Assembly: GCF_900302505.1 (NCBI RefSeq)
Contig: NZ_OMOJ01000010.1
Span: 28,780-92,779 of the forward strand
Reading direction: 5' to 3'
Origin: Pseudoprimorskyibacter insulae
GTDB taxonomy: Bacteria > Pseudomonadota > Alphaproteobacteria > Rhodobacterales > Rhodobacteraceae
DNA length: 64,000 bases
Shown: piece by piece, positions 27,513 to 35,436 of the stretch
How the letters are laid out: every line of letters begins with the position of its first letter
Position numbering within the stretch: the stretch's first letter is position 1
The notes under the pieces: generated by a model
Databases searched by the model: none
Told to the model about the DNA's origin: nothing
Seen by the model: the letters and a program-made list of their open reading frames with translations, nothing else
Translations under genes and position numbers: made by a program

Positions 27513-28467
27513 GGCTCTATTGCACAAATCGCGTGAGGGATTCATCTCGTGTATCCAGCGTAGTAGCTGGGATGTATGAGCAGACCCATACCGCCGACCT
27601 ACAAGACCCGGAACCGGCCAGCCTACAATGAAGCGTTCAAGCGCCGGGGCTTGCTGACGATCTGATTTGACCCCGAGATGAGCTGGGACGCCGTGCCGAC
27701 AGGCAGGCGTGGCCGTGAACATTCTCTACCGCGATTCCAAGGGACCGTTGCACCTGCTGATGGACAGCACCGGGATCAAGGTCGAAGGTGAAGGCGAGTG
27801 GCACGCCCGCAAGCATGGCGGCCCGAAACGGCAGGTCTGGCGCAAGATCCACATCGGGATCGACGAAGAAACGCTGGAGGTCCGGGCTGTCGAGATCATA
27901 GGGAGCCACATCGGTGATTCGCCGATCCTGCCCGACCTTCTCGACCAGATCCCGCAGGACCAAGAAATCGGTAGTGTCGCGGCTGATGGTCCCTATGACA
28001 CACGTAAATGCCACGATGCCATTGCCGACCGCGGCGCCCATGCCGTCATCCCGCCCCGCAAGAACGCGAAGCTCTGGAAGACGATCACCGCCGGAGCGCT
28101 CGCCATTGTCCTCGGACCAATGGCAGACAAAGGCTCGCCGCGAAACGAGGCCCTGCGCGCGGCGAAATACCTGGGCCGCGCGCTCTGGCGACCCCTCTCG
28201 GGCCATCGCTTCGCGATGCCCTGCCGGGCAGTGGATGGAGCGGATACCACCGCTGATGCCGCGTCGAGACAAAGATCCATTGTATGAAGTTGCTGGACCA
28301 GCGGCTCATAGCGCGGGAGTTCGACCGACAGGTAGCGGAACGCCAGGGTCCGCATCGCCGTCCTGAACGGTTACACCGCGCTCGGCATACCCGTCACGGA
28401 AGCTGTGGGATAACTCCGTCCGAGGAAAGGGGAAACTCGGCGCTCAGCCGATTTGTGCAACAGAGCC
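27513..28467 (+). mobile_element. IS5-family insertion sequence, decayed
   Basis: 955 bp with termini GGCTCTATTGCACAAATC at the left and GGCTCTGTTGCACAAATC at the right read inverted. It interrupts an NdvB-type gene on its left; its right end borders the catabolic island. The last ~70 bp plus 26 bp outside the element recur inverted at 45143-45238. Confidence 0.8.
27575..28413 (+). pseudogene. IS5-family transposase, broken
   Basis: Starts MSRPIPPTYKTRNRPAYNEA and has TGA where the family has Trp in T-I-W-F-D. About 300 bp are deleted before LYRDSKGPLHLLMDSTGIKV (first catalytic Asp), and ADGPYDTRKCHDAIADRGA (second Asp) is intact. A further insertion and frameshifts around 28090-28260 separate the C-terminal end RLIAREFDRQVAER, which carries the region after the catalytic Glu. 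Several lesions make it inactive. Confidence 0.8.
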
Positions 28468-28493
28468 GGGCTGCGGGCCAAAAAATGTTTGCA
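28398..28493 (+). repeat. 96-bp inverted repeat, island left copy
   Basis: It spans the end of the IS5 transposase gene, the IS right terminus (to 28467) and 26 further bases beginning GGGCTGCGGGCCAAAAAATG. The same sequence occurs inverted at 45143-45238 with one difference (T for C in GCTGTGGG/GCTGCGGG). The two copies face outward around the 16.6-kb catabolic island. Confidence 0.9.
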
Positions 28494-28676
28494 TCAACCT
28501 TCCGTCAGAACCGAGCGGACGCATTTTGTCAGTGGGACATATACGCCGGTGAACTCGCCGCATGAGCTGAAGTAAACCGCCAATTTCTCAGTATTAGGCA
28601 AAAACTTGACGATGCCGGGGATTCCGTTGGCGGCTGGCAGCGCCTTTATGCACCCCTTCGGGACTGAATTAAACGC

Positions 28677-28705
28677 TTGACATCAGCTCATATCTTCCAT
28701 TAATT
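28677..28705 (+). promoter_or_regulatory. predicted promoter of the island's rightward operon
   Basis: A consensus -35 TTGACA (28677-28682), 17-bp spacer, then TTAATT (28700-28705). The -10 lies inside the operator-like repeat, which fits direct repression or regulated activation by IclR. Confidence 0.6.
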
Positions 28706-28736
28706 GGAATTATATCCTATTGAATGGAATTTGAGG
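28695..28736. promoter_or_regulatory. operator-like site A (putative IclR site)
   Basis: It starts with TTCCA-TTAAT-TGGAA, an inverted repeat, and then TATTGAATGGAATTT. An ungapped alignment over 40 bases with the reverse strand of 45081-45120 gives about 28 matches. It overlaps the -10 of the rightward operon. Confidence 0.55.
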
Positions 28737-28756
28737 TCAAGAGGAGGACCTTGGAA

Positions 28757-29617
28757 GTGAGTACGGGGGAGGTGCGAAATTTTCCGGCGCCGGACGGCGC
28801 AGACATGGCTGTCCACGTCTGGCCCGGCGCGGATTCTGGCACCCCGTTGCTTTGCCTCCATTCGCTCTTTTTTGATGGTCGCATGTTCCAACCCGTCGTG
28901 GCGCTGCTGGACCAGATGTTGACCGCCCGCCCGACAGTCTATGCCCCCGATTTTCGAGGGCAGGGTGCATCGTCGATGGGGGATCTGCGTCCTTTGATGC
29001 AGACGCTTGCCAAAGACGTGCTGGCCCTGCTGGACTACGAAAATTTAGAGCAGGTTCATGTTCTGGGCAGCTCGATGGGGGGCTATGTGGCGATGGAACT
29101 GATGCGGCTGGCACCAGAGCGGATGTCGGGTGTCGTTCTGTCGTGTTGCACCGGCGAAGCCGAAGCCGATCCCGCGCGGTTTTTCCAACTTGCCGACAGA
29201 CTGCAACATGAAGGTGCAAAGGCGCTGACAGAGATGCTGTTACAAACGATGTTCGGAGACAGCTTTCTCGCTGCGAACTCGGATCTGCTGCATCTCTGGC
29301 GCAAGCGCTTCAGCGAACTGCCCCCGTCAATTGCCGAGGTCGTTCGCGGTGTATTCGAACATCCCGATTACGGCGGCACGCTTTCTGGTTTTACGAAACC
29401 GATCTTGTCGATTGGCGGCGGCGAAGACCGCGCAAAGAGCCCCGCGAATGCACGCTGGATCGCAGATCGCGCTTCAAATGGCACGTTCGCGGTTATCGAG
29501 AAATCCGGCCATACACCACCTGTTGAGGCCCCGAATGTCTATGTCGACCTCTTTACACCGTTCCTCAGTCAGCTGGGTGCGTGGCGCAATACTTCACTAG
29601 CAAAGGACATGAAATGA
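28757..29617 (+). CDS. alpha/beta hydrolase (island, first gene)
   Basis: A 286-residue cytosolic hydrolase. The nucleophile elbow is GSSMGG near residue 115, the oxyanion region is CLHSLFFDGRMF, the late Asp is probably in GGEDRAKSP, and the catalytic His is in KSGHTPPVEAP. I chose the GTG at 28757 because AGGAGG (28742-28747) ends 9 nt before it; the ATG at 28724 lies inside the operator-like repeat and has no ribosome site. The fold suits C-C bond, ester, lactone or thioester hydrolysis. It leads the island's rightward operon and overlaps the next gene by 4 bp. Confidence 0.85.
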   Translation: MSTGEVRNFPAPDGADMAVHVWPGADSGTPLLCLHSLFFDGRMFQPVVALLDQMLTARPTVYAPDFRGQGASSMGDLRPLMQTLAKDVLALLDYENLEQVHVLGSSMGGYVAMELMRLAPERMSGVVLSCCTGEAEADPARFFQLADRLQHEGAKALTEMLLQTMFGDSFLAANSDLLHLWRKRFSELPPSIAEVVRGVFEHPDYGGTLSGFTKPILSIGGGEDRAKSPANARWIADRASNGTFAVIEKSGHTPPVEAPNVYVDLFTPFLSQLGAWRNTSLAKDMK

Positions 29618-30048
29618 GTGGAAGCACTGCCAATGCTGAACCCCGCGGCGAATACATCGTTGCCGACGCGGGTCCGATTGCCGATCTGGACTTCAGCTCT
29701 CGCCAAGATTTTACGCGCCGCGACGGTGCGGTTTTTCTGAACGCCAGCCGTTCGGCCTCGTCTGGTAGTATGGCCTTTCCGGCCCGAACCATCTGTCAGG
29801 AAACGGCGGCCCGCGATATGGAGCCAATCGAGGTTGGTCCCGCAGGTGTTCTTTATTCGCACTCCACTATCCATGTCTCGGCCACCCGCCAGACGCCTTA
29901 CACCATTGGCTACGTAGATTTCCCGAACGGTTTGCGGGTTTTGGCGCAGGTGCGCGGAATTGCGGCCGATGCGGGCTGCGACATCCCGGTGGTTCTGGAT
30001 GCCGATGCCGACGGATGGTTCGTCGTTCCGGCCAAGAAGGAGGTGTAA
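29614..30048 (+). CDS. DUF35 OB-fold protein lacking the zinc-ribbon cysteines
   Basis: 144 residues. The C-terminal half (GVLYSHSTIHVSATRQTPYT, GYVDFPNGLRVLAQVRG) is the OB-fold of DUF35 proteins, which partner thiolase-like enzymes and bind acyl-CoA. The N-terminal zinc ribbon (normally R-C-x-x-C-G, then F-P-P-R-x-x-C-P-x-C) reads RSASSG then FPARTICQET: Ser47 and Ser50 replace the first two Cys, Cys61 remains, and Thr64 replaces the last, so zinc binding is probably lost. It immediately precedes the thiolase gene (1-bp gap), as in steroid side-chain retro-aldolase pairs. Confidence 0.8.
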   Translation: MSGSTANAEPRGEYIVADAGPIADLDFSSRQDFTRRDGAVFLNASRSASSGSMAFPARTICQETAARDMEPIEVGPAGVLYSHSTIHVSATRQTPYTIGYVDFPNGLRVLAQVRGIAADAGCDIPVVLDADADGWFVVPAKKEV

Positions 30049-30049
30049 A

Positions 30050-31195
30050 ATGACCCAAGTTCACATGATCGGTGCGGGCATGATCCCCATGGGCAAGCAC
30101 CGCCAGTCCAGCTATTCCGGTCTCGCAGTCCCTGCCGTTCTGACGGCCCTAAAATCAGCGGGAATTGCGCCAAAGGATGTTCAGTCCGTGGCCTGTGGCC
30201 ACGCCTTTGGCGGGATGTTGACCGCACAACGGATTGTAAAGGAAGTCGGCATCGGCACGGTTCCCATGGTCAATGTCGACAACGCCTGTTCGGGTGGTGC
30301 GACAGCGCTCAGCTTGGGTACACGTGACATTCTTGAAGGGCGGGCAGAAGTCGTCTTGGTCATTGGCGTCGACAAGCTGACCCAGTTCGGCGGCGGCACC
30401 TTGCCCTTAGTTGCTGAGGATCCTGAGGTGCAGCAAGGCATGGTCATGCCGGCCGTTTATGGCATGCGCGCCCGTCGTTTTCTGCACGACCGGAACGAAA
30501 CACCGGCGACGCTTGCGGAGGTCTCCGTCAAGGCCCGTCGGCATGGCAAGGCCAACCCGTTCGCTCAGTTTCGCGAAGATACAACTGTCGAAGCGGTGCT
30601 TGCCTCACGCCCGATCGCGGATCCTTTGACCTTGCTGCAATGCTGCCCGACCGGTGACGGGGCAGCGGCTGTGGTACTTGTCTCTGATGCCTATCGCAAA
30701 AAGCTTGGGGCGGCCGGGGTGCGGATTGCTGCATCGATCTTGCATGCGGGGCAGGCAACATCGGGATTCCGCAATATGCTTCACCCGGACATTTCATATC
30801 ATTCGGCGCATGACGCCTATGAGCAAGCCGGCTTTGGCCCCGAAGATCTGGATCTGGCCGAACTGCACGACGCCTTTACCATCGCGGAGTTGGTCTATTA
30901 CGAGGCCCTTGGCTTCTGCCCTGAAGGCGAGGCTGGCATTTTCTTGAAATCGGGCCGCTCGACCTACGGTGGTGATTTGGTCGTCAACCCTTCGGGCGGG
31001 CTGCTGGCCAAAGGGCATCCGGTTGGTTGCTCTGGGGTTGCCCAGGCGGTCGAGGTATTCTGGCACCTGACCGGACAGGCCGGGGCACGCCAAGTGCCCG
31101 ATGCCAAGCGCGCGTTGACCCACGTGACCGGCGGCGGCATCGCCGGAATGGATCACGGAGCCTGCACCGTTCATCTCTTTGAAGCTTCGGCATGA
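30050..31195 (+). CDS. SCP2/SCPx-type thiolase
   Basis: A 381-residue thiolase-superfamily enzyme. The nucleophilic Cys80 sits in VNVDNACSGGATAL; the HDAF motif (LAELHDAFTIAEL) replaces the N-E-A-F of classical thiolases, as usual in SCP2-type members; the GHPVGCSG motif lies near residue 325. It should cleave a beta-ketoacyl-CoA or, with the DUF35 partner, a beta-hydroxyacyl-CoA in a retro-aldol step. Translation is probably coupled to the DUF35 gene. Confidence 0.88.
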   Translation: MTQVHMIGAGMIPMGKHRQSSYSGLAVPAVLTALKSAGIAPKDVQSVACGHAFGGMLTAQRIVKEVGIGTVPMVNVDNACSGGATALSLGTRDILEGRAEVVLVIGVDKLTQFGGGTLPLVAEDPEVQQGMVMPAVYGMRARRFLHDRNETPATLAEVSVKARRHGKANPFAQFREDTTVEAVLASRPIADPLTLLQCCPTGDGAAAVVLVSDAYRKKLGAAGVRIAASILHAGQATSGFRNMLHPDISYHSAHDAYEQAGFGPEDLDLAELHDAFTIAELVYYEALGFCPEGEAGIFLKSGRSTYGGDLVVNPSGGLLAKGHPVGCSGVAQAVEVFWHLTGQAGARQVPDAKRALTHVTGGGIAGMDHGACTVHLFEASA

Positions 31196-31216
31196 CGACC
31201 GAGATCGTGACAAAAA

Positions 31217-32473
31217 ATGACACATCTATCGGACATGGCCTTGCTTAATTCGCAGCAGATTTCAAAGCCGTTGGCAGGCTATCGGGTTTTAGACCTGACT
31301 ACCTTCCTTTCCGGCCCATATTGCACGCAAATCCTCGGTGATCTGGGGGCCGACGTCGTCAAGGTCGAGGCGCCTGACGGCGACAGCAGTCGAAGCATTC
31401 CACCACATTTCGTGGACGGCGACTCGGCCTATTATCTGGCCAACAACCGAAACAAACGGTCTATTTCGGTCGATCTGAAAGAGGCCAAGGGTATCGAACT
31501 GGTGCGCCGCCTAATTGCTGAAGTCGACGTTGTGGTCGAAAACTATCGCCCAGGCGTCGCCTCGAGATTGGGGTTGGATCCACAACGGATGACAACAGAT
31601 CATTCGCGGCTGATCTGGGCCTCGATCAGCGGGTTCGGGCAGCATAGCCCGTGGAAAGACCGCCCAGCTTACGACATGATCGTGCAGGCCCTGTCCGGCG
31701 TGATGAGTTTGACAGGCGAGCGCAACAGCACCAAGTCTGTACGACTGGGCATTCCCGCCGGGGATACCGTGGCGGGGCTTTATGCCGCGATCGCAGTGAA
31801 TGCCGCTCTTGCCGACCGGGAGCGCACTGGCGCAGGCCGGCTGATTGACGTGTCGATGCTGGATTGCCAACTTTCCATGCTGTCGTATCAAAGCGCTTAT
31901 ACTCTGATAGCGGACGTCACGCCCGGCCATCAGGGCGCAAGCCACGACTCGATCCCGACATATAGATCGTTTCTGGCGGGTGATGGGCGCGAGGTGGTGA
32001 TCACCGCCAATACCGCACGGATGTGGCGGGGGCTTTGCAGTGCAATTGGTCAGCCCGCGCTGGCCAATGACCCCCGGTTCGACGATGGCGGCAAGAGACT
32101 CGAGAACCGTCAGGCACTTTGGGACATCCTTGAGCCCGCTTTTCTTGCGCGAAGTGCGGCTGAATGGGTTGACGTGTTGAACGAAAACGACGTCCCCTGC
32201 GCGTTGATTAAGTTGGTCCCCGAAGCATTGGCCGACGCGCGCGAGTCTGGGCGGGACATGGTCGTGTCGATGCGCAATGCATCCGGTAAGGAAATTGAAG
32301 TTGTCGGCAATCCGGTCCACTTCACCGGCGGAACGCGCGAGGCACCGAATTATCCCCCCAGCCTCGGTGGCGATGCCAGCAGCGTACTCGGGGAATGGTT
32401 GCAGATGGGCGATGAAGAGGTCGCCAGCCTAGCCAAGGCGGGCGTGTTGCGAACGGCGGCACAATCGCAATGA
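31217..32473 (+). CDS. family III CoA-transferase (CaiB/BaiF/Frc type)
   Basis: A 418-residue cytosolic enzyme that moves CoA from a donor thioester to a free acid through an aspartyl-CoA anhydride. LSGPYCTQILGDLGADVVKV is the N-terminal family signature; the catalytic Asp is in PAYDMIVQALSGVMSLTG near residue 150; NNRNKRSISVDLK is also diagnostic. The first ATG (31217) has a poor ribosome site and the ATG at 31235 is an alternative. It probably activates the island's acid substrate so the thiolase branch can act. Confidence 0.9.
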   Translation: MTHLSDMALLNSQQISKPLAGYRVLDLTTFLSGPYCTQILGDLGADVVKVEAPDGDSSRSIPPHFVDGDSAYYLANNRNKRSISVDLKEAKGIELVRRLIAEVDVVVENYRPGVASRLGLDPQRMTTDHSRLIWASISGFGQHSPWKDRPAYDMIVQALSGVMSLTGERNSTKSVRLGIPAGDTVAGLYAAIAVNAALADRERTGAGRLIDVSMLDCQLSMLSYQSAYTLIADVTPGHQGASHDSIPTYRSFLAGDGREVVITANTARMWRGLCSAIGQPALANDPRFDDGGKRLENRQALWDILEPAFLARSAAEWVDVLNENDVPCALIKLVPEALADARESGRDMVVSMRNASGKEIEVVGNPVHFTGGTREAPNYPPSLGGDASSVLGEWLQMGDEEVASLAKAGVLRTAAQSQ

Positions 32474-33288
32474 AACAACCGGTCACCATACCGGGCGCTC
32501 TGAACCTGCGCCGACTGTCGCCAACCCCCGGTGGGGCACCTGTTTTGGCCTTGCATTCGCTTGGGCTAGACGGCGACAGCTTTGCCGGAATGGCTCAGGC
32601 TCTGGCCCCGACTTTCGAGGTTTGGGCCTTTGATCAACGGGGACATGGCGCACAACGTAATCGGCCCGCAACAGGCTTTGACGATCTGGTTGCGGATGCC
32701 GAGTTGGTCATTGACCATCTGTCTGCATCGCAACCGGTTCATCTGATCGGGCATTCTATGGGCGGCGCAGTTGCCGCGACGGCGGCCGCGCGCCGCGGCG
32801 GGCGCGCTCGATCGGTGATGACAATCGCCACACCAGCGCGCGGAATGCCCGCGTTTCTGGATCGCGCGACAGCGCAAAAAAGCGGTCTGGAGGTCTGCAT
32901 AGGCACGACCATGTCGAGGTGGTTTGAACAACCCGATCGGGAGGTGCCTGCGGTGCAAATCGCCCGCGCGGCCTTGGCGCGGATGACCCCTGCGGGGTTT
33001 GACGCATCATGGCATGCCTTGGCCGAGTTTCCGGGCTTTGCCGAAATCGCGGCGTCTCTGCCTGCGCTGTGCGCTTTGGCGTATTGCGATGATCGGTCAA
33101 CACCGCCTGCCGTGCTTGACGATATCGCGGATTCCGTCGCCACATCAGGCGGACATGCGCAACGCGTCGATATCACAGACGCCGGGCACATGGGGTTGTT
33201 AGAAAAACCTGGGCCAACCGCCGAAGCCTTTGCCATGTTCGTCGCGAACCTGCCGGTGGCCACAGCAAGCAAGGATGATGCAAGTTGA
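32470..33288 (+). CDS. alpha/beta hydrolase (island, second)
   Basis: A 272-residue cytosolic hydrolase with LALHSLGLDGDSF (oxyanion), nucleophile elbow GHSMGG near residue 97, a probable acid in YCDDRSTPP, and catalytic His in DAGHMGLLEKPG. It overlaps the CoA-transferase stop by 4 bp and is overlapped in turn by the SDR start. It differs clearly from the first hydrolase and so presumably acts on another intermediate. Confidence 0.85.
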   Translation: MKQPVTIPGALNLRRLSPTPGGAPVLALHSLGLDGDSFAGMAQALAPTFEVWAFDQRGHGAQRNRPATGFDDLVADAELVIDHLSASQPVHLIGHSMGGAVAATAAARRGGRARSVMTIATPARGMPAFLDRATAQKSGLEVCIGTTMSRWFEQPDREVPAVQIARAALARMTPAGFDASWHALAEFPGFAEIAASLPALCALAYCDDRSTPPAVLDDIADSVATSGGHAQRVDITDAGHMGLLEKPGPTAEAFAMFVANLPVATASKDDAS

Positions 33289-34061
33289 TAGACACTGAAT
33301 TTTTTCCCGGCCTATCTGGCCGCGTCGCGCTTGTGACCGGAGCCGCCTCAGGGGTTGGTCAGGCCGTGACCGAAAGCCTTTTGCGTTATGGCGTGATCGT
33401 GGCCGGCCTCGACATAACCGCCGAGGGCATTCCGCAGGGGGCAAAGGTGATCTTGGCCGATGTGCGGGATCAGGCTGCGGTGACAAAGGCGATTGATGAT
33501 TTCGCGGCATCGCACGGATGCCTTGATGTCCTCGTAAACAATGCTGGCGTAAGTTACACCGGCAAGGTCGAGGACGGAGACGAGGCCGATTGGTCCCGTG
33601 TATTCGACATCAATGTTTTCGGGCAACTGCGCGTGATGCGGGCGGCCCTGCCTTGGTTGCGCAAATCTGGGTCCGCTTCGGTGATCGTCATGTCCTCTTG
33701 CACGGCCATCAATGGCATACCCGAGCGGGTGGTCTATTCCGCGACCAAAGGTGCTGTGCAATCGATGTCGATCGCAATGGCCACCGATTTGGTGGCAGAA
33801 GGAATTCGGGTCAATACGATCAGTCCGGGAACAGTTGACACGCCCTTCATGCGTGAGCTGGCCTCGCGCACACCGGATCCCGCCGCAACGCGCGCGGCGC
33901 ATGAGGCCCGCCAACCCACCGGCAAAATGGTGGATCCAAACGAAATCGGGCTCGCGGTGGCCTATCTGGCCAGCACTATTTCCAAATCTGTTACGGGAAC
34001 GACCTTGGTCGTGGACGGTGGAATGGGCGCGCTTCGGCTGGCCGCCAAAGCCAAACAGTAA
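33285..34061 (+). CDS. short-chain dehydrogenase/reductase (island, first)
   Basis: A 258-residue NAD(P)-dependent oxidoreductase. The cofactor motif is VTGAASGVGQAV, NNAG motif LVNNAGVSY, catalytic YSATK, and a C-terminal GTTLVVDGGMGAL. The start is a TTG that overlaps the hydrolase stop, with AAGGA upstream. An acid at the end of beta-2 (AGLDI) suggests NAD preference. It probably oxidises a secondary alcohol of a pathway intermediate. Confidence 0.88.
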   Translation: MIDTEFFPGLSGRVALVTGAASGVGQAVTESLLRYGVIVAGLDITAEGIPQGAKVILADVRDQAAVTKAIDDFAASHGCLDVLVNNAGVSYTGKVEDGDEADWSRVFDINVFGQLRVMRAALPWLRKSGSASVIVMSSCTAINGIPERVVYSATKGAVQSMSIAMATDLVAEGIRVNTISPGTVDTPFMRELASRTPDPAATRAAHEARQPTGKMVDPNEIGLAVAYLASTISKSVTGTTLVVDGGMGALRLAAKAKQ

Positions 34062-34077
34062 GATCAATTCGGGAGCT

Positions 34078-34839
34078 ATGAACGTGAGATTTCAAGACAA
34101 AACGGTGTTGGTGACAGGCGGAGCGCAGGGGATCGGCCGGGCCTATTGTTTGGCATTTGCCAATGAAGGCGCAAAGGTTGTTGTGGCCGATTTCAACGAC
34201 GTGAAAGCGGAAGCAGTCGCGGAAGAAATTCGGGCGGCGGGCGGCAAGGCCACGGCGGTCAAAGTCGATGTTTCTGACAAAGGGTCGGTTCTGGCCATGA
34301 TTGCCAAAATCGAAGGCACTTTCGGCGCAGTCGATGTTCTGGTGAACAACGCCGCGATTTTCTCGACGCTGAAGATGAAACCCTTTGAGGAAATTGACGC
34401 TGACGAATGGGACAAGGTCCAGGCTGTCAACGCACGCGGGGTCTTCTTCTGCTGTCAGGCCGTCGCACCGGGAATGCGGGCACGCAAAAGCGGCAAGATC
34501 ATAAATATTTCATCCTCGGTCGTTGTGACCGGGCGCGCCAATTACGCGCATTACGTCGCCTCGAAAGGGGCCGTCGTCGCGCTGACACGTGCGTTGGCCA
34601 CCGAGTTGGGGCCGGATGGGATCAACGTCAATGCGATCAGCCCCCACGGCATTGTGACCGAAGTTCCGCGCGATACCATTCGTCCCGAACAATGGGACGA
34701 GATCATCGCGGCGCAGGCGCTCAAGCGTAAAGGATCGGTTCAAGACATGATCGGAACCACGATGTTTCTTGCCTCGAGCGAGAGCGACTACATCACCGGC
34801 CAATGCATGAACGTGGACGCCGGTCTGCGGTTCAACTGA
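34078..34839 (+). CDS. short-chain dehydrogenase/reductase (island, second)
   Basis: A 254-residue SDR with VTGGAQGIGRAY, LVNNAAIFS, the Ser-Tyr-Lys set (ISSSVVVTG, HYVASKGAV) and C-terminal ITGQCMNVDAGLRF. VVADFN after beta-2 favours NAD. The start is the ATG at 34078 behind GGGAG. It lies 16 bp after the other SDR gene. Confidence 0.88.
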   Translation: MNVRFQDKTVLVTGGAQGIGRAYCLAFANEGAKVVVADFNDVKAEAVAEEIRAAGGKATAVKVDVSDKGSVLAMIAKIEGTFGAVDVLVNNAAIFSTLKMKPFEEIDADEWDKVQAVNARGVFFCCQAVAPGMRARKSGKIINISSSVVVTGRANYAHYVASKGAVVALTRALATELGPDGINVNAISPHGIVTEVPRDTIRPEQWDEIIAAQALKRKGSVQDMIGTTMFLASSESDYITGQCMNVDAGLRFN

Positions 34840-34851
34840 GGAGACACCGAT

Positions 34852-35382
34852 TTGGAACAGTTTACAGCAACCGTTCAACGTGCAGGCGACAGAAGACACA
34901 AGATCGCTGTCATCGACGGACCCAATATGTCCAGTCTCGGTCGGCGGTCGAAAAAGGTCTATGGCAAAATCGCCTCGCTCGATGATCTCAAGCAGTGGGT
35001 CACCGATTTCGGAGCCGGACTTGGCGTCGATGTCGAAACTTTTTCATCTAACTACCAAGGCGCGATACTGGAATTCATTCACGAAAGCGCCGAACGCGTA
35101 GATGCCTATATCATCAATCCGGCTGGTCTTACGACTGTCGGTGAAGGTGTGCGCCACGCGCTTGAAGATACCGGACTGCCCGTGATGGAGGTCCATTTCT
35201 CCAATATTTCCGCAAATGCCGGGGCCGCGCGCGGTCTGGGTGGCGGAGCGATCAATTCGAGTTTCACCCATACGGCCACAGGCCTGTCGATGGGGATGCG
35301 TCACTACAGCTATGCGGCTGCTTTGACGGCACTAACGCTTGGGCTCGATGATCAAGACTTTTTAGGCGCAGAAGCGGACTAA
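34852..35382 (+). CDS. divergent type II 3-dehydroquinate dehydratase-like protein
   Basis: 176 residues. Compared with type II dehydroquinase it keeps Asn25 (IDGPN), Arg32 and the catalytic Tyr37 (LGRRSKKVYG), Asn89 (IINPAG), and the Glu113/His115 pair (MEVHFSN). The S-N-H-E-G motif has become SNYQG, and the His of I-N-P-x-x-x-T-H-T is Thr95. The lid-side H-A-R-E-x-F-R stretch is replaced by a Gly/Ala-rich insertion (about residues 121-135). A non-shikimate substrate is likely, probably a related ring or enolisable hydroxyketone. TTG start behind GAGGAGA. Last catabolic gene before the TRAP genes. Confidence 0.75.
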   Translation: MEQFTATVQRAGDRRHKIAVIDGPNMSSLGRRSKKVYGKIASLDDLKQWVTDFGAGLGVDVETFSSNYQGAILEFIHESAERVDAYIINPAGLTTVGEGVRHALEDTGLPVMEVHFSNISANAGAARGLGGGAINSSFTHTATGLSMGMRHYSYAAALTALTLGLDDQDFLGAEAD

Positions 35383-35386
35383 AATC

Positions 35387-35407
35387 GGCGGCGCGACTGG
35401 CGCCGTC
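35387..35407 (+). promoter_or_regulatory. stem-loop between the dehydroquinase-like gene and dctP
   Basis: 8-bp stem (GGCGGCGC / GCGCCGTC, one G-U pair) around a 5-nt loop, no T-run. It may set the ratio of catabolic to transport transcript. Confidence 0.4.
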
Positions 35408-35436
35408 AAATTCCAAAGTAAATGGGAGGACACCAT

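Noticed and set aside
28724..28756. ATG at 28724 as start of the first island hydrolase
   Set aside because: It lies inside the operator-like repeat and has no ribosome site, while GTG at 28757 follows AGGAGG at proper spacing.
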